From positions 62,001-126,000 of the forward strand of contig JAVJWR010000033.1 in assembly GCA_040221975.1 (NCBI GenBank): 64,000 nucleotides of DNA. The letters are read 5' to 3'. A model generated the notes under the pieces. That model had not been told where the DNA came from. It did no database searches and saw only the letters and a list, made by a program, of their open reading frames with translations. Shown in pieces: positions 23,452 through 31,767 of the stretch (its first letter is position 1; every line of letters begins with the position of its first letter). The position numbers were made by a program, and so were the translations under genes. Source of the stretch: Haliea sp040221975 (GTDB lineage Bacteria > Pseudomonadota > Gammaproteobacteria > Pseudomonadales > Halieaceae).

Positions 23452-23882
23452 GGGTGGCGCTCCTTTTCTGTCGGTAACACCTGTCAAGACCTCATCATTT
23501 TTCCACAGATTCTGTGGATAAGTCGGTGCATATTTTGTTCAATGGAGCCCCCAGGCCAGTGGCGCGGGGCAGTGTTACAGATTGGTTAAAAAATAAACAA
23601 TAGATAAATAGCTTTATAAAACAACAAGTTAAGTCTTTCACCTAAAGTTCGTTGTGGCTTTGTTGAGCTAAGCTCGCCTCGAATTGCACTCGCAGTGTAT
23701 TTGTGCATAACCTTTTCCATCTTGCTACCTAACGTAACTTCCCCGCTGGCTGGGGAACAGAGCAAGTGGGGTCTGTGCGGGTAACATAACTGGCATTCAT
23801 TGGGACCCCTGTGCGCATAGCGTTTTTCTCGCCGTCAAGCCATTTGTGCGATGTTACCGGGACGTAACGGTTTTGTGACACC
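23452..23882. other. 431-bp non-coding gap with DnaA-box-like sites and an AT-rich core
   Basis: No gene is seen. Three matches to the relaxed DnaA-box consensus TTWTNCACA occur: TTTTCCACA (23499-23507), TGTGGATAA as the exact complement of TTATCCACA (23513-23521), and TGTGCATAA (23702-23710). The first two form the inverted repeat CCACAGA/TCTGTGG. A very AT-rich tract lies at about 23584-23642. A hairpin TTCCCC/GGGGAA (23739-23757) and a GAGC-TAA-GCTC palindrome follow. The make-up resembles a replication origin or a DnaA-regulated region, but no dnaA or gidA/mnmG neighbour is present. Confidence 0.4.
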
Positions 23883-24242
23883 TCAGTCCTGGCCCCTATA
23901 GATGCAGCCCGATGTGCAGGTCTCGCGAATTTCTACCTCTACCAGCTCCGGTAGCGCGGGGGACAGTTCACGCCATATCCAGCGGGCAATGTTTTCGCTG
24001 GTAGGGTTTTCCAGGCCCGGAATGTCGTTCAGATAGTAGTGGTCCAGCCTGTCCAGAACCGGCTTGAACGCCGCCTTGATGTCACCGAAGTCCATGACCC
24101 AGCCGCTGGGTTCCGCAGCGGGTCCGGAGACCACCAGCCGAACCTGAAACGAGTGGCCGTGCAGGCGGGCACACTTGTGTCCCGCTGGCACATTGGGCAG
24201 GCGGTGGGCAGCCTCGAAATGAAATTCCTTGAAAATGTCCAT
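23883..24242 (-). CDS. queD: 6-carboxy-5,6,7,8-tetrahydropterin synthase QueD
   Basis: A 119-residue PTPS-family protein. Zinc ligands are visible as FEAAHRLP (first His) and CARLHGHSFQV (HGH), with the catalytic cysteine in GHKCARLHGH. MDFGDIK and LDHYYLND, then PTSENIARWIW and the glutamate in VEIRET, complete the pattern. QueD converts dihydroneopterin triphosphate to carboxytetrahydropterin in queuosine synthesis. I chose the ATG at 24242, giving the usual 118-120-residue length. Confidence 0.92.
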   Translation of the reverse strand: MDIFKEFHFEAAHRLPNVPAGHKCARLHGHSFQVRLVVSGPAAEPSGWVMDFGDIKAAFKPVLDRLDHYYLNDIPGLENPTSENIARWIWRELSPALPELVEVEIRETCTSGCIYRGQD

Positions 24243-24369
24243 GGCTGGTGAACCTGTGGCAGGGTGGCAGAGGCGCAGTTCCTGCGCCGTGGTCGGGAAC
24301 GGGAATACTACTATCAAACCCGTGTTTTTACAGCGTTGGAAAAATATCAGTGAAATCGTCGGCGAAGGT

Positions 24370-24397
24370 TTGACAGCCTTTTTTTTATCTCTATAAT
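24370..24397 (+). promoter_or_regulatory. Consensus sigma-70 promoter of the tRNA pair
   Basis: TTGACA (24370-24375) and TATAAT (24392-24397) are both perfect consensus hexamers, separated by 16 bp. A GC-rich discriminator (GCGCC) follows, typical of stable-RNA promoters under stringent control. tRNA-Val begins 17 bp after the -10. Confidence 0.93.
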
Positions 24398-24413
24398 GCG
24401 CCTCTCGGTCAGG

Positions 24414-24489
24414 GGGTGGTTAGCTCAGCTGGGAGAGCATCTGCCTTACAAGCAGAGGGTCGGCGGTTCGATCCCGTCACCACCCACCA
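24414..24489 (+). tRNA. tRNA-Val (anticodon TAC)
   Basis: 76 nt with encoded CCA. The acceptor stem GGGTGGT pairs with ACCACCC, the D-arm is TAGCTCAGCTGGGAGAGCA, and the anticodon stem TCTGC/GCAGA carries loop CTTACAA with TAC. The T-arm contains GGTTCGATCCC. Discriminator A is at 24486 and CCA at 24487-24489. It reads GUA and related valine codons. Confidence 0.97.
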
Positions 24490-24506
24490 TTTTCCGAGCC
24501 CCTTTT

Positions 24507-24583
24507 GGAGCGGTAGTTCAGTTGGTTAGAATACCGGCCTGTCACGCCGGGGGTCGCGGGTTCGAGTCCCGTCCGCTCCGCCA
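24507..24583 (+). tRNA. tRNA-Asp (anticodon GTC)
   Basis: 77 nt with encoded CCA, 17 nt after tRNA-Val and presumably on the same precursor. The acceptor stem GGAGCGG pairs with CCGCTCC. The anticodon stem CCGGC/GCCGG carries loop CTGTCAC with GTC, and the T-arm is GCGGGTTCGAGTCCCGT. Discriminator G is at 24580 and CCA at 24581-24583. Confidence 0.97.
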
Positions 24584-24587
24584 AACA

Positions 24588-24620
24588 CGAAAAAAGCCAC
24601 CGCGAAGGTGGCTTTTTTCG
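24588..24620 (+). terminator. Rho-independent terminator of the tRNA operon
   Basis: A perfect 14-bp stem (24588-24601 with 24607-24620) and a 5-nt loop GCGAA. The stem ends in a run of six T on the plus strand and, by symmetry, on the minus strand, so it may also stop transcripts of the convergent thiolase gene. Confidence 0.92.
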
Positions 24621-24666
24621 TTTCCGGGCAGTGGATGCCCAAGCAGTCTGCCGGACTTTTTGCCTG

Positions 24667-25899
24667 TCAGATGCGCTCGATGATGATCGCCGGCGCCATC
24701 CCGCCCGCGGCGCACATGGTCACCAGGCCGAACTGCTTGTCCTGACGCTCCAACTCGTCGAGCAGGGTGCCGATCAGGATGGAGCCGGTGGCGCCAATTG
24801 GGTGTCCCAGAGCCATGGCGCCACCGTTGACATTGACCTTGTCGCGGTCGAGGTTGAGGTCGCGGATGAACTTCTCGGCCACGACCGAGAATGCCTCGTT
24901 GATTTCGAACAGGTCGATGTCCGACAACTGCAGGCCAGCCTTGGCCAATACTTTCTTCGCCGCCGGTACCGGCGCGTTCAGCATCAGCGTGGGTGAATCG
25001 CCCATATTGCACATGGCGCGAATCCGCGCGCGAGGCTTCATGCCGTGGGCCCGGGCGTAGTCGGGGGAGGCCAGCAGTAGCGCTGCGGCGCCGTCGACGA
25101 CCCCGGAGGAGTTGCCGGCGTGGTGCACGTGGTTAATCTTCAGGTCCGGGAACACCTGGTTTACCAGCTTCCGAAACGTGGTGCCGGATTCGGTGAGCGG
25201 ATAGTCCGCCAGGGCCTCGAAGGCGGGCTTGAGTTCGGCCAGGCTTGCGAGTGTGGTATTGGGCCGGGGGAATTCCTCGTGATCCAGTGCCAGGCTGCCA
25301 TCGAGCTTGTACACGGGGATCAGGCTGCGGGCGAAGTGGCCGTTGGCAATGGCGTGGGCGGCGCGCTGCTGCGAGACCACCGCCAGGCTGTCCACCGCTT
25401 CGCGGTCAATGCCTTCAAGAGTGGCGATGGCATCGGCGCAAACGCCCTGGTGGGGCTGCGGGTGCTTTTCACGCAGGCGCAGGTTGTCGCTGTCGATAAA
25501 GGGCGACTGGCTTGCATCCTGGCCGAAGGTGGACATCATTTCGCAGCCACCGCCAATCACCAGGTCCTCCATGCCGGCCATGATGGACGCAGCGGCCATG
25601 CTCACTGAGGTGATACCCGAGCCGCAGAAGCGGTCCAGGGTCACGCCGGATGAGCGAACGTCGTAGCCTGCGTCCAGGGCCGCCATGCGGGCCAGGTCGG
25701 CCCCTTGCTGGCCGCGCTGGGTGCTGGTGCCGAAAATGATGTCGTCGACTTCCGCCGTGTTGAGCTGGTTGCGCTCTGCGATCGCACGCAGCACTGTTGC
25801 CGCGAGATGCTGCGGGTGCTGGTCGGCGAGAGCGCCCTTGCCTTTCTTGCCGATGCCGCGCGGGGTGCGACAGGCGTCAATAATCCATGCTTCTGACAT
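24667..25899 (-). CDS. Acetyl-CoA C-acyltransferase (thiolase), lipid/steroid catabolism type
   Basis: A 410-residue thiolase with all catalytic features: nucleophilic Cys in LDRFCGSGITS, NEAF in FEINEAFSVV, GHPIG in GGAMALGHPIGATG, and the second Cys in VTMCAAGGMAP. The N-terminus EAWIIDACRTPRGIGKKGKGAL resembles thiolases of steroid catabolism (FadA5/FadA6-like) by memory. I chose the ATG at 25899 because GGAG is 8 nt upstream. It follows a crotonase gene by 51 nt on the same strand. It would release acetyl- or propionyl-CoA in the last step of a beta-oxidation turn. Confidence 0.9.
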   Translation of the reverse strand: MSEAWIIDACRTPRGIGKKGKGALADQHPQHLAATVLRAIAERNQLNTAEVDDIIFGTSTQRGQQGADLARMAALDAGYDVRSSGVTLDRFCGSGITSVSMAAASIMAGMEDLVIGGGCEMMSTFGQDASQSPFIDSDNLRLREKHPQPHQGVCADAIATLEGIDREAVDSLAVVSQQRAAHAIANGHFARSLIPVYKLDGSLALDHEEFPRPNTTLASLAELKPAFEALADYPLTESGTTFRKLVNQVFPDLKINHVHHAGNSSGVVDGAAALLLASPDYARAHGMKPRARIRAMCNMGDSPTLMLNAPVPAAKKVLAKAGLQLSDIDLFEINEAFSVVAEKFIRDLNLDRDKVNVNGGAMALGHPIGATGSILIGTLLDELERQDKQFGLVTMCAAGGMAPAIIIERI

Positions 25900-25950
25900 G
25901 TTCTTGCTCCGGTTCCATGAATTCAAAATGAGTTGTGAGCCATTAGTGAC

Positions 25951-26718
25951 TCAGCGGCCCTTCCACTGCGGGGCACGCTTCTCGGCAAAGGCGGTAGCAC
26001 CCTCAATGGCGTCCTCGCTGGTGAATATCGGCTGGATGATTACCCCCTGTTTCGCAAACATTTCATCTGTGTGCCAGTCCTGGGCCTGATCGACAACCTG
26101 TTTGCTGGCGGCGACAGCCAGGGGGCCGTTGGCCGCGATCTTCTGCGCCAGTTCCTTTGCCGCTTGCAGGGCAGAGCCGGAAGGGACTACCTGGTTGATC
26201 AGGCCCAGGTCATAGGCGCGTTGGGCGCTGATGAAGTCGCCGGTCAGTGCCAGTTCCTTGGCGATGCGGGAGGGTATCTGCTTGGGCAGCTTGGCCAGGC
26301 CACCGGCGCCGGCCGCCAGCCCGCGCTTGACTTCCGGAATGCCGAATTTCGAGTCCTCGGCGGCGACAATCAGGTCGCAGCTGATGGCGACCTCGAAGCC
26401 CCCGGCCAGGGCGTAACCCTCCACCGCGGCAATCAGCGGTTTTTTGCCCGCGTATTCACAGATACCGGCAAAGCCGCGCCCCTCCACCACGGGCAGTTCG
26501 CCGGTAACGAATGCTTTCAGGTCCATGCCCGAGCAGAAGGTGCCACCGGCGCCGGTGAGAATGGCGACGCGCAGCTCCGGGTTGCTCTCGAGCTCGTCGA
26601 TGGCAGCTGCAACGCCCTCCGCCAGCGCCTTGTTGGCGGCATTTTTGGCGGCGGGGCGGTTCAGGGTAATGGTGAGAATGCCATCGGCAATTTCGGTCAG
26701 GACGGGTTGTTCAGACAT
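25951..26718 (-). CDS. Enoyl-CoA hydratase (crotonase family)
   Basis: A 255-residue crotonase with both acid/base residues of a hydratase: the first glutamate in LAGGFEVAISCDL and the second in FGIPEVKRGL. The oxyanion loop is FCSGMDLKAF, and the tail EKRAPQWKGR is typical. GGAG lies 8 nt before the ATG. It precedes the thiolase gene on the same strand, so the pair carries out the hydration and thiolysis steps of beta-oxidation. The hydroxyacyl-CoA dehydrogenase needed between them is not in this window. Confidence 0.88.
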   Translation of the reverse strand: MSEQPVLTEIADGILTITLNRPAAKNAANKALAEGVAAAIDELESNPELRVAILTGAGGTFCSGMDLKAFVTGELPVVEGRGFAGICEYAGKKPLIAAVEGYALAGGFEVAISCDLIVAAEDSKFGIPEVKRGLAAGAGGLAKLPKQIPSRIAKELALTGDFISAQRAYDLGLINQVVPSGSALQAAKELAQKIAANGPLAVAASKQVVDQAQDWHTDEMFAKQGVIIQPIFTSEDAIEGATAFAEKRAPQWKGR

Positions 26719-26841
26719 GCGTTTACTCCATCTGTCGGGTTTATGGTCTGTGTTGGACCGGCATTGGTGCCGGCCGGGGACGCAACTCCGCCCCCGATGA
26801 TACTGTGGCTGGCGTGGAATGAATAATCGTATTTCTGGCCT

Positions 26842-27252
26842 CTACCGGATGTCTGGAGTAAATACGGGCGCCACAAAGGCTGCTCCCCGCCGCGGCTGCA
26901 GTTCGCGGAAACGCACTGCAACGGCCATGTCGCAGCACAGATCCCGAGCCCTGCAATCGACCAGTTGAGTTACCAGACGAATGTAGGGGGCCTCCCGCGG
27001 ACTTACCAGCCCAGTCAGGTAGGGACCGTTGAAATCCGGGTTGAGTGAGCCTGTCACCTCACTCCAGGCGATCAACGTGCCTTGTCCAGACAGGGTTTGC
27101 CAGTACAGTGTGCCACCGCAGATGTTGCAGCATGCTCGCGGGTACCATACCGCTTGATCACAGGTACCACACCAGCTTACCTGCAGTTTTCCCTCGCGTG
27201 CGCTCTGCCAGAATTGCCCTGTCAGCGGGTCTGCCAGGTCGGGCTGTATCAC
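26842..27252 (-). CDS. DUF35 zinc-ribbon/OB-fold protein, partner of the thiolase-like protein
   Basis: A 136-residue protein with a rubredoxin-like zinc ribbon (CGTCDQAVWYPRACCNICGG, cysteine pairs spaced two residues) followed by an OB-fold (GTLIAWSEVTG, APYIRLVTQLVD). DUF35 proteins pair with thiolase-like proteins; the best-known case is ChsH2 with the Ltp2 aldolase in steroid side-chain cleavage. It begins with GTG, and the GTGA overlap with the upstream gene stop gives a 4-nt overlap, so translation is coupled. It probably stabilises or supplies substrate to the thiolase-like partner. Confidence 0.88.
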   Translation of the reverse strand: MIQPDLADPLTGQFWQSAREGKLQVSWCGTCDQAVWYPRACCNICGGTLYWQTLSGQGTLIAWSEVTGSLNPDFNGPYLTGLVSPREAPYIRLVTQLVDCRARDLCCDMAVAVRFRELQPRRGAAFVAPVFTPDIR

Positions 27253-28502
27253 GCGTCGCCTCGCTTGAGGATCAGGGTGGAGCCCTCATCGGCGGTGAAA
27301 CCCGCGTAGGCGGCGGTGCGAGCGCTTTCGACCTGATTGACGGCAGTGCCACGAAGTTGTTTCACCAGCTCTACGACGTGGGAAATCCCCAGTAGATAGC
27401 TATGGGAAAGCAGCCCGCCATGGGTATTGCAGGGGATGCCGCCCAGACGCCGATGTCGTTGGTAATAGAGCCTTTCATTCTGGATAAAGTGGCCGCCTTC
27501 GCCTTTGCGGCAAAAGCCCATGTCCTCGATCTGCATCAGGGCGGTGCTGGAAAAACAGTCGTACACCGCGATGACGTCCACTTCGGCAGGGTCGGTATCG
27601 GCCATGGCGAAGGCCCAGGGTGCGGCAAAAGTCTGCGGTGTCGCGGTGATCACCGGCTGTTGACTGATATAGGGTGCGCCCTGTACCTGGCCGTGACCAA
27701 CCCCTGCCACCAGAACTTGTGGGTGGCGCATGTCCGCAGCATACGCGGCAGGGCTCATGACCCAGGCCGCGGCGCCATCGGAAACAAGGCAGCAATCCTC
27801 TACCCGCAACGGGTCTGCCAGCGGTGGCCGTGCCAGATAGCCTTCGAGCGTCAGTTCACGTCGGTGCATCACCGCATCCGGATGGCGGTTGGCGTGGCGG
27901 CGGAAGGTCAGGGGGAGGGCGGCAAGCTGCTCGCCGCTGAGACCGAATTCGTGCATGTACCGGCGGGCGAAAGTGGCAAAATACACCGGCTGTGGGAACC
28001 AGCCGAAGGGAAGTTCGAAGCGGGCCTTCATGTCTTCTCCCGCGTGCCAGTCGCCGGGGGTGCCGGTGCCGGCTGCACGGCGGCTGGCCCAGTCCACCGC
28101 GAACACGTTGACAATGTGCCGGGCCTTGCCGGCGCGCATGGCCATGGCTGCGGTGTGGGCACAGGTGGCGGCCCAGATCATGGCGCCGCCCGCGGTGGAG
28201 AACCACAGCGGCTGCGAAGTGGCGAAGTGGGCGTGGAAGTCCTCGGGCTGCAATTGTTCCTGAATCCCCGCAGAAACCATCAGTCCGTCAATATCTTGCG
28301 GACGCAGACCGGCATCTGCAATTGCGGCTGCAACAGCTTCCAGGGCCATGGCTTTCGCATGACGACCTGAGGGGCCGCTGACAGTGGTCTCGCCTATGCC
28401 AGTGATCGCGACTTCCCCGTGGGTGTCCTCCAGCGGCAGGGATTGTCCCCAGGCTGGCACTTCGGCTCGCTGCCTCAAGGCTTGTAGCGACTGGGTCGCC
28501 AT
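27249..28502 (-). CDS. Thiolase-like lipid-transfer protein (Ltp2/SCP-x type)
   Basis: A 417-residue thiolase-fold protein. The second half contains VDVIAVYDCFSSTALM and LGGIPCNTHGGLLSHSYLLG, the C-terminal active-site block of SCP-x/Ltp proteins. The nucleophilic cysteine of true thiolases is missing: the equivalent segment reads WFSTAGGAMIWAAT. This argues for a carbon-carbon lyase (retro-aldol) role as in Ltp2 rather than thiolysis. It is paired with the DUF35 gene by a 4-nt overlap. The substrate may be a beta-hydroxyacyl-CoA with a branched or cyclic chain. Confidence 0.82.
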   Translation of the reverse strand: MATQSLQALRQRAEVPAWGQSLPLEDTHGEVAITGIGETTVSGPSGRHAKAMALEAVAAAIADAGLRPQDIDGLMVSAGIQEQLQPEDFHAHFATSQPLWFSTAGGAMIWAATCAHTAAMAMRAGKARHIVNVFAVDWASRRAAGTGTPGDWHAGEDMKARFELPFGWFPQPVYFATFARRYMHEFGLSGEQLAALPLTFRRHANRHPDAVMHRRELTLEGYLARPPLADPLRVEDCCLVSDGAAAWVMSPAAYAADMRHPQVLVAGVGHGQVQGAPYISQQPVITATPQTFAAPWAFAMADTDPAEVDVIAVYDCFSSTALMQIEDMGFCRKGEGGHFIQNERLYYQRHRRLGGIPCNTHGGLLSHSYLLGISHVVELVKQLRGTAVNQVESARTAAYAGFTADEGSTLILKRGDA

Positions 28503-28530
28503 CAGACCTGGCCCGATGCCCGGGCGTGTG

Positions 28531-28968
28531 TCACTCGCTACCTATATGATCCAGGCGGCCGCCGTAAAGCAGTGGCGCCGAGACCTGCTCGGGTTCGACG
28601 GTGACGATCACCCGCTCGGCGCCGGGCTCGTCCATGTCGAAGTCCCGGCCCATGTTCTTCCGGTAGATTTTCTGATTGAGACTACCATCCGGATCGTCCG
28701 CGAGTGAGGCGTGGCCTCTGATTTCGACGTAGCGGGTCGGGTTCACCGGGTCCAGCACACAGATCGTGATGCGCGAATCAGCCTGTAGATTCTTGTATTT
28801 GATGCGACTTTTGAGCGTGCTGAAGCGAAGTTTGTCTCCATCCCAATCAAAACTTACAGGGTTGGTGGAAATGAATTGATCCTTTGCCCGTATTGTACTG
28901 ACAAAAGCGAATATGGCAGTTTCAAGAATAGCCTTGTGGCTGTCCGGGACGGTTTTCCGGCTGCTCAT
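28531..28968 (-). CDS. PPOX-class flavin/F420-binding oxidoreductase
   Basis: A 145-residue split-barrel protein: FAFVSTIRAKDQFISTNPVSF, LRFSTLKSRIKYKNLQ, ITICVLDPVNPTRYVEIRG and YRKNMGRD are typical of the pyridoxamine-phosphate-oxidase-like family that binds FMN or F420. GGAG lies 8 nt before the chosen ATG at 28968. It is upstream of the Ltp-like gene on the same strand (28-nt gap) and divergent from the Rieske oxygenase gene. Its role in the catabolic cluster is unknown. Confidence 0.8.
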   Translation of the reverse strand: MSSRKTVPDSHKAILETAIFAFVSTIRAKDQFISTNPVSFDWDGDKLRFSTLKSRIKYKNLQADSRITICVLDPVNPTRYVEIRGHASLADDPDGSLNQKIYRKNMGRDFDMDEPGAERVIVTVEPEQVSAPLLYGGRLDHIGSE

Positions 28969-29201
28969 GCTCAGCGCTCCTGGCGGGTTATCGTGATCGC
29001 GGAGCGCCTGGTACGACGCCCCGGTCTGCAATGGTCGCGGCTATTGTGCCGGAAATTTCTTTTCTGCGCCGCAGGCGTCCGGTCCAAGTGCTTGTACCAC
29101 GCTGCTTAAGGCCGGTGATAAAAGCGTCTATCATGCCTCTGCTGAGCCCCCAAAGCCGTATTGCCACGGCGGGCCCGTTCCAACCCGCGAGGAGTCCTGT
29201 C

Positions 29202-30191
29202 ATGCCCAAACCCCGTCCCCCCATGCCGATACCCTTCGGCTGGTTCGTGATTTCGTACAGCGATGAGCTTGCCGTCGGCCAGTCCCGGGCGGTGGAATAT
29301 TTTGGCAAGGAACTGGTGTTGTTCAGGACCGAATCGGGCAAGGCCGTCCTGCTGGACGCCTACTGCCCGCACCTGGGTGCGCATCTGGGCTATGGCATCA
29401 ACGAGAGCAGTGGCCAGGGTGGCCGCATTGAGGGGGAGACGATCGTCTGTCCCTTCCACGCCTGGAAATTCAACGCCGAGGGTTTCTGCACGGAAGTCCC
29501 CTACGCGAAAAACATGCCGCCCAAGATCCAGGGCAAGCAGTGCCTGCAGACCTACCCGCTAGTGGAAGACAACCAGGTGATCTATGCCTGGTACCATCCC
29601 GACGATGCTGCGCCGCTGTGGGAGGTCGAGTCCTTTCCCGAGGCCAACAGTGATGACTGGGCGCCGCTGCAGCGCTTCGAGTGGGTGATCAAGACCGCCT
29701 GCCAGGAAATGGCCGAGAATGGCGCCGATTCCGCCCACTTCCGCTACGTGCACCAGACAGCGACCTTCCCCGAAACTGATCTGACCTACGACCAGCACTA
29801 CTCGCTGGGCATCCAGCGCGCGGATCTGCAAACACCAAAGGGTATGGTCAAGGGCAGTATCACATCCAGGAATATTGGGCCCGGGCAGGGTTTTACCCGT
29901 TTCGAGGGCATTGCCGACACTTTCCTGATGGGCAACGTCACACCGATAGACGACGAGACAGTACATGTTCGTTTTGCATTTACCCAGCCCAAGGTCAACG
30001 GCGAGGTCAAGGAGGGGGGTGTGAACGCGGCCATCATCCGTGACATCTGCAAGCAGCTGGATGAAGACAAGCCGATTTGGGAGCACAAGATGTTCCGGCC
30101 CCAGCCTGTCCTTTGTGATGGTGACGGCCCTATCGCCCGTTTCCGCAAGTGGTACAGCCAGTTCTACACCGAGCCGTTGGCCACCAGCTGA
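29202..30191 (+). CDS. Rieske non-haem iron oxygenase, KshA-like
   Basis: A 329-residue oxygenase. The Rieske [2Fe-2S] centre ligands are in DAYCPHLGAHLG and VCPFHAWKF. The mononuclear iron site follows as NGADSAHFRYVH, with Asp and two His. VPYAKNMPPKI after the cluster resembles 3-ketosteroid-9-alpha-hydroxylase KshA and the cholesterol-7-desaturase group. I chose the ATG at 29202 with AGGAG about 8 nt upstream; the longest frame starts 171 nt earlier. It needs a reductase not encoded here. With the Ltp2/DUF35 pair and thiolase nearby it points to steroid or similar polycyclic substrates. Confidence 0.87.
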   Translation: MPKPRPPMPIPFGWFVISYSDELAVGQSRAVEYFGKELVLFRTESGKAVLLDAYCPHLGAHLGYGINESSGQGGRIEGETIVCPFHAWKFNAEGFCTEVPYAKNMPPKIQGKQCLQTYPLVEDNQVIYAWYHPDDAAPLWEVESFPEANSDDWAPLQRFEWVIKTACQEMAENGADSAHFRYVHQTATFPETDLTYDQHYSLGIQRADLQTPKGMVKGSITSRNIGPGQGFTRFEGIADTFLMGNVTPIDDETVHVRFAFTQPKVNGEVKEGGVNAAIIRDICKQLDEDKPIWEHKMFRPQPVLCDGDGPIARFRKWYSQFYTEPLATS

Positions 30192-30201
30192 GTCAACTTG
30201 A

Positions 30202-30241
30202 TGCGCCCCCCGCCGGCGTCACCCGGCCGGCCAGGGGCGCA
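30202..30241. terminator. Nested GC-rich stem-loop between convergent genes
   Basis: TGCGCCCC (30202-30209) pairs with GGGGCGCA (30234-30241), and an inner GCCGG/CCGGC stem sits within. It lies between the Rieske stop and the metallo-beta-lactamase stop, where both transcripts should end. No T-tract, so Rho-dependent or merely structural. Confidence 0.4.
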
Positions 30242-30242
30242 G

Positions 30243-31646
30243 TCAGAAGGTGATGGATTCGCCGACGGCCGGGATGGCAACGCGCACTTGCAGTTCCTCC
30301 CACAACTTGTCGGCGAGAGCGTCCTGGGACCTGGGCTCTCCATGGACCAGGGCGATCCGCGGGGTTGGCTTGAAATGTGCCGCCCAGGCAATCAGCTCGC
30401 TCTGGCCGGCATGGGCGGAAAAACAGCCCAGGGTCTCCATCCGCGCCTTGACGGCATATTCCTCGCCAAACAGTTTCACGGTCTTCATGCCATCGACCAG
30501 CAGGCGGCCAAGTGTGCCCTGAGCCTGGAAACCGGTGAAAACTACCATGTTGCGGGCGTCCCAGATGCGCTGCTTGAAGTGGTGCCGTATACGCCCACCG
30601 GTGCACATGCCACTGCCGGCGATGATGATGGCGCCGCTCTTGATCCGGTTGATGGCCATGGATGCCTCCGTATCCGCCGTCAGCTGCAGGCGGGGAAGGA
30701 AGTCTGCCAGGGAGTCGCGATGGGCAGCGGACAGTTCGCGGATGTCGTCGCCGTCCATCAGGTCCAGCCAGCGGTCGTAGACCCGGGTCACCTCGATGGC
30801 CATTGGGCTGTCCAGGAAGATCTGCCAGGCGTCCAGCTGGCCGGCATAGTGCAGGCGGCCCAGATGGAACAGGATTTCCTGGGTGCGCCCCACCGCGAAA
30901 GCGGGGATCATGACGCTGCCGCCCTGTTCCCAAGTCTCGTGCAGCGCGGTTCGCAGCTCCTCCATGGTCTCGTCTTCTTCGCGGTGATTGCGATCGCCGT
31001 AGGTACTCTCCAGCAGCAGCAGATCGGCTTTTTCCAGCAGCTCGGGATCATTCATCAACACCGAGCCACTGCGACCCAGGTCGCCTGAAAACACCAGTGT
31101 TTTGGCGCCCCGGTTCTCTTCCAGGGACACTTCGACAATGGCAGAGCCGAGAATGTGGCCGCCGTCATGCAGACAGACCTGGCAGCCAGTGCCTACCTTG
31201 AAGGTCTTGCCGTAGCGGTAGGGCTTGAGCTGGTGCAGGACTTTTTCCACATCATGCTCATCATAGATAGGTTCCCTGGGCTTGCGGCCGCGTCGCTCCG
31301 CCCGCAGGTTCTCCCGCTCGAGATCGCGCAGGTACAGTCCGACCGCGTCCTTGAGCATGATCGGCAGCAGGTCGGCGCTGGCGCGGGTACAGTAGATGGG
31401 GCCTCGGAAGCCCTGGTGCACCAATAGCGGCAGCATCCCGCAATGATCCAGATGGGCGTGGGACAGGATGACTGCGTCAATGCTGGATGGGTCGAAGCTG
31501 AAGCGTTCATTGTGGATTCGCTCCACGGCATCGCCGCCCTGGCGCAGGCCACAGTCCAGCAGTACCCGGCCACAGGCGGGGGATTCCAGCAGGTGGCAGG
31601 AACCGGTGACTTCCTGGGCTGCGCCGTAAAAAGTGATGGTTGCCAT
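30243..31646 (-). CDS. Beta-CASP metallo-beta-lactamase-fold ribonuclease-like protein
   Basis: A 467-residue beta-CASP nuclease. SHAHLDHCGMLP is motif 2, HDGGHILGSA motif 3 and FSGDLGR motif 4. The beta-CASP segment carries ESTYGDR, PAFAVGRTQE, SGMCTGGRI and GCFSAHAGQSEL, then ALVHGEP. All metal ligands seem intact. The family includes CPSF73-like and RNase J-related exo/endonucleases, and the bacterial single-protein forms are poorly characterised. AAGGA lies about 6 nt upstream of the ATG. It is divergent from lipA. Confidence 0.88.
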   Translation of the reverse strand: MATITFYGAAQEVTGSCHLLESPACGRVLLDCGLRQGGDAVERIHNERFSFDPSSIDAVILSHAHLDHCGMLPLLVHQGFRGPIYCTRASADLLPIMLKDAVGLYLRDLERENLRAERRGRKPREPIYDEHDVEKVLHQLKPYRYGKTFKVGTGCQVCLHDGGHILGSAIVEVSLEENRGAKTLVFSGDLGRSGSVLMNDPELLEKADLLLLESTYGDRNHREEDETMEELRTALHETWEQGGSVMIPAFAVGRTQEILFHLGRLHYAGQLDAWQIFLDSPMAIEVTRVYDRWLDLMDGDDIRELSAAHRDSLADFLPRLQLTADTEASMAINRIKSGAIIIAGSGMCTGGRIRHHFKQRIWDARNMVVFTGFQAQGTLGRLLVDGMKTVKLFGEEYAVKARMETLGCFSAHAGQSELIAWAAHFKPTPRIALVHGEPRSQDALADKLWEELQVRVAIPAVGESITF

Positions 31647-31767
31647 GTAGGGTCCTTGTAATAGTAGACAGCGGCAACTATAACCCGGTTGCCGCCCGCT
31701 GCGCAGTAACGGGTTGGTTGACGGCAGCTCGTTGGTCTTTCGCGCTGCTTTGTCGCGCCGGGTTCGC

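Noticed and set aside
23810..23837. Possible dif site (TGTGCGCATA)
   Set aside because: Only the XerC half resembles dif; the other half (GCGTTTTTCTCG) does not match.
24414..24620. tRNA genes as attachment site of an integrated element
   Set aside because: No integrase, no direct repeat of a tRNA 3' end and no change in gene style on either side.
27249..28502. Classical thiolase
   Set aside because: The nucleophilic cysteine is missing and the protein is paired with a DUF35 gene, as in Ltp-type aldolases.
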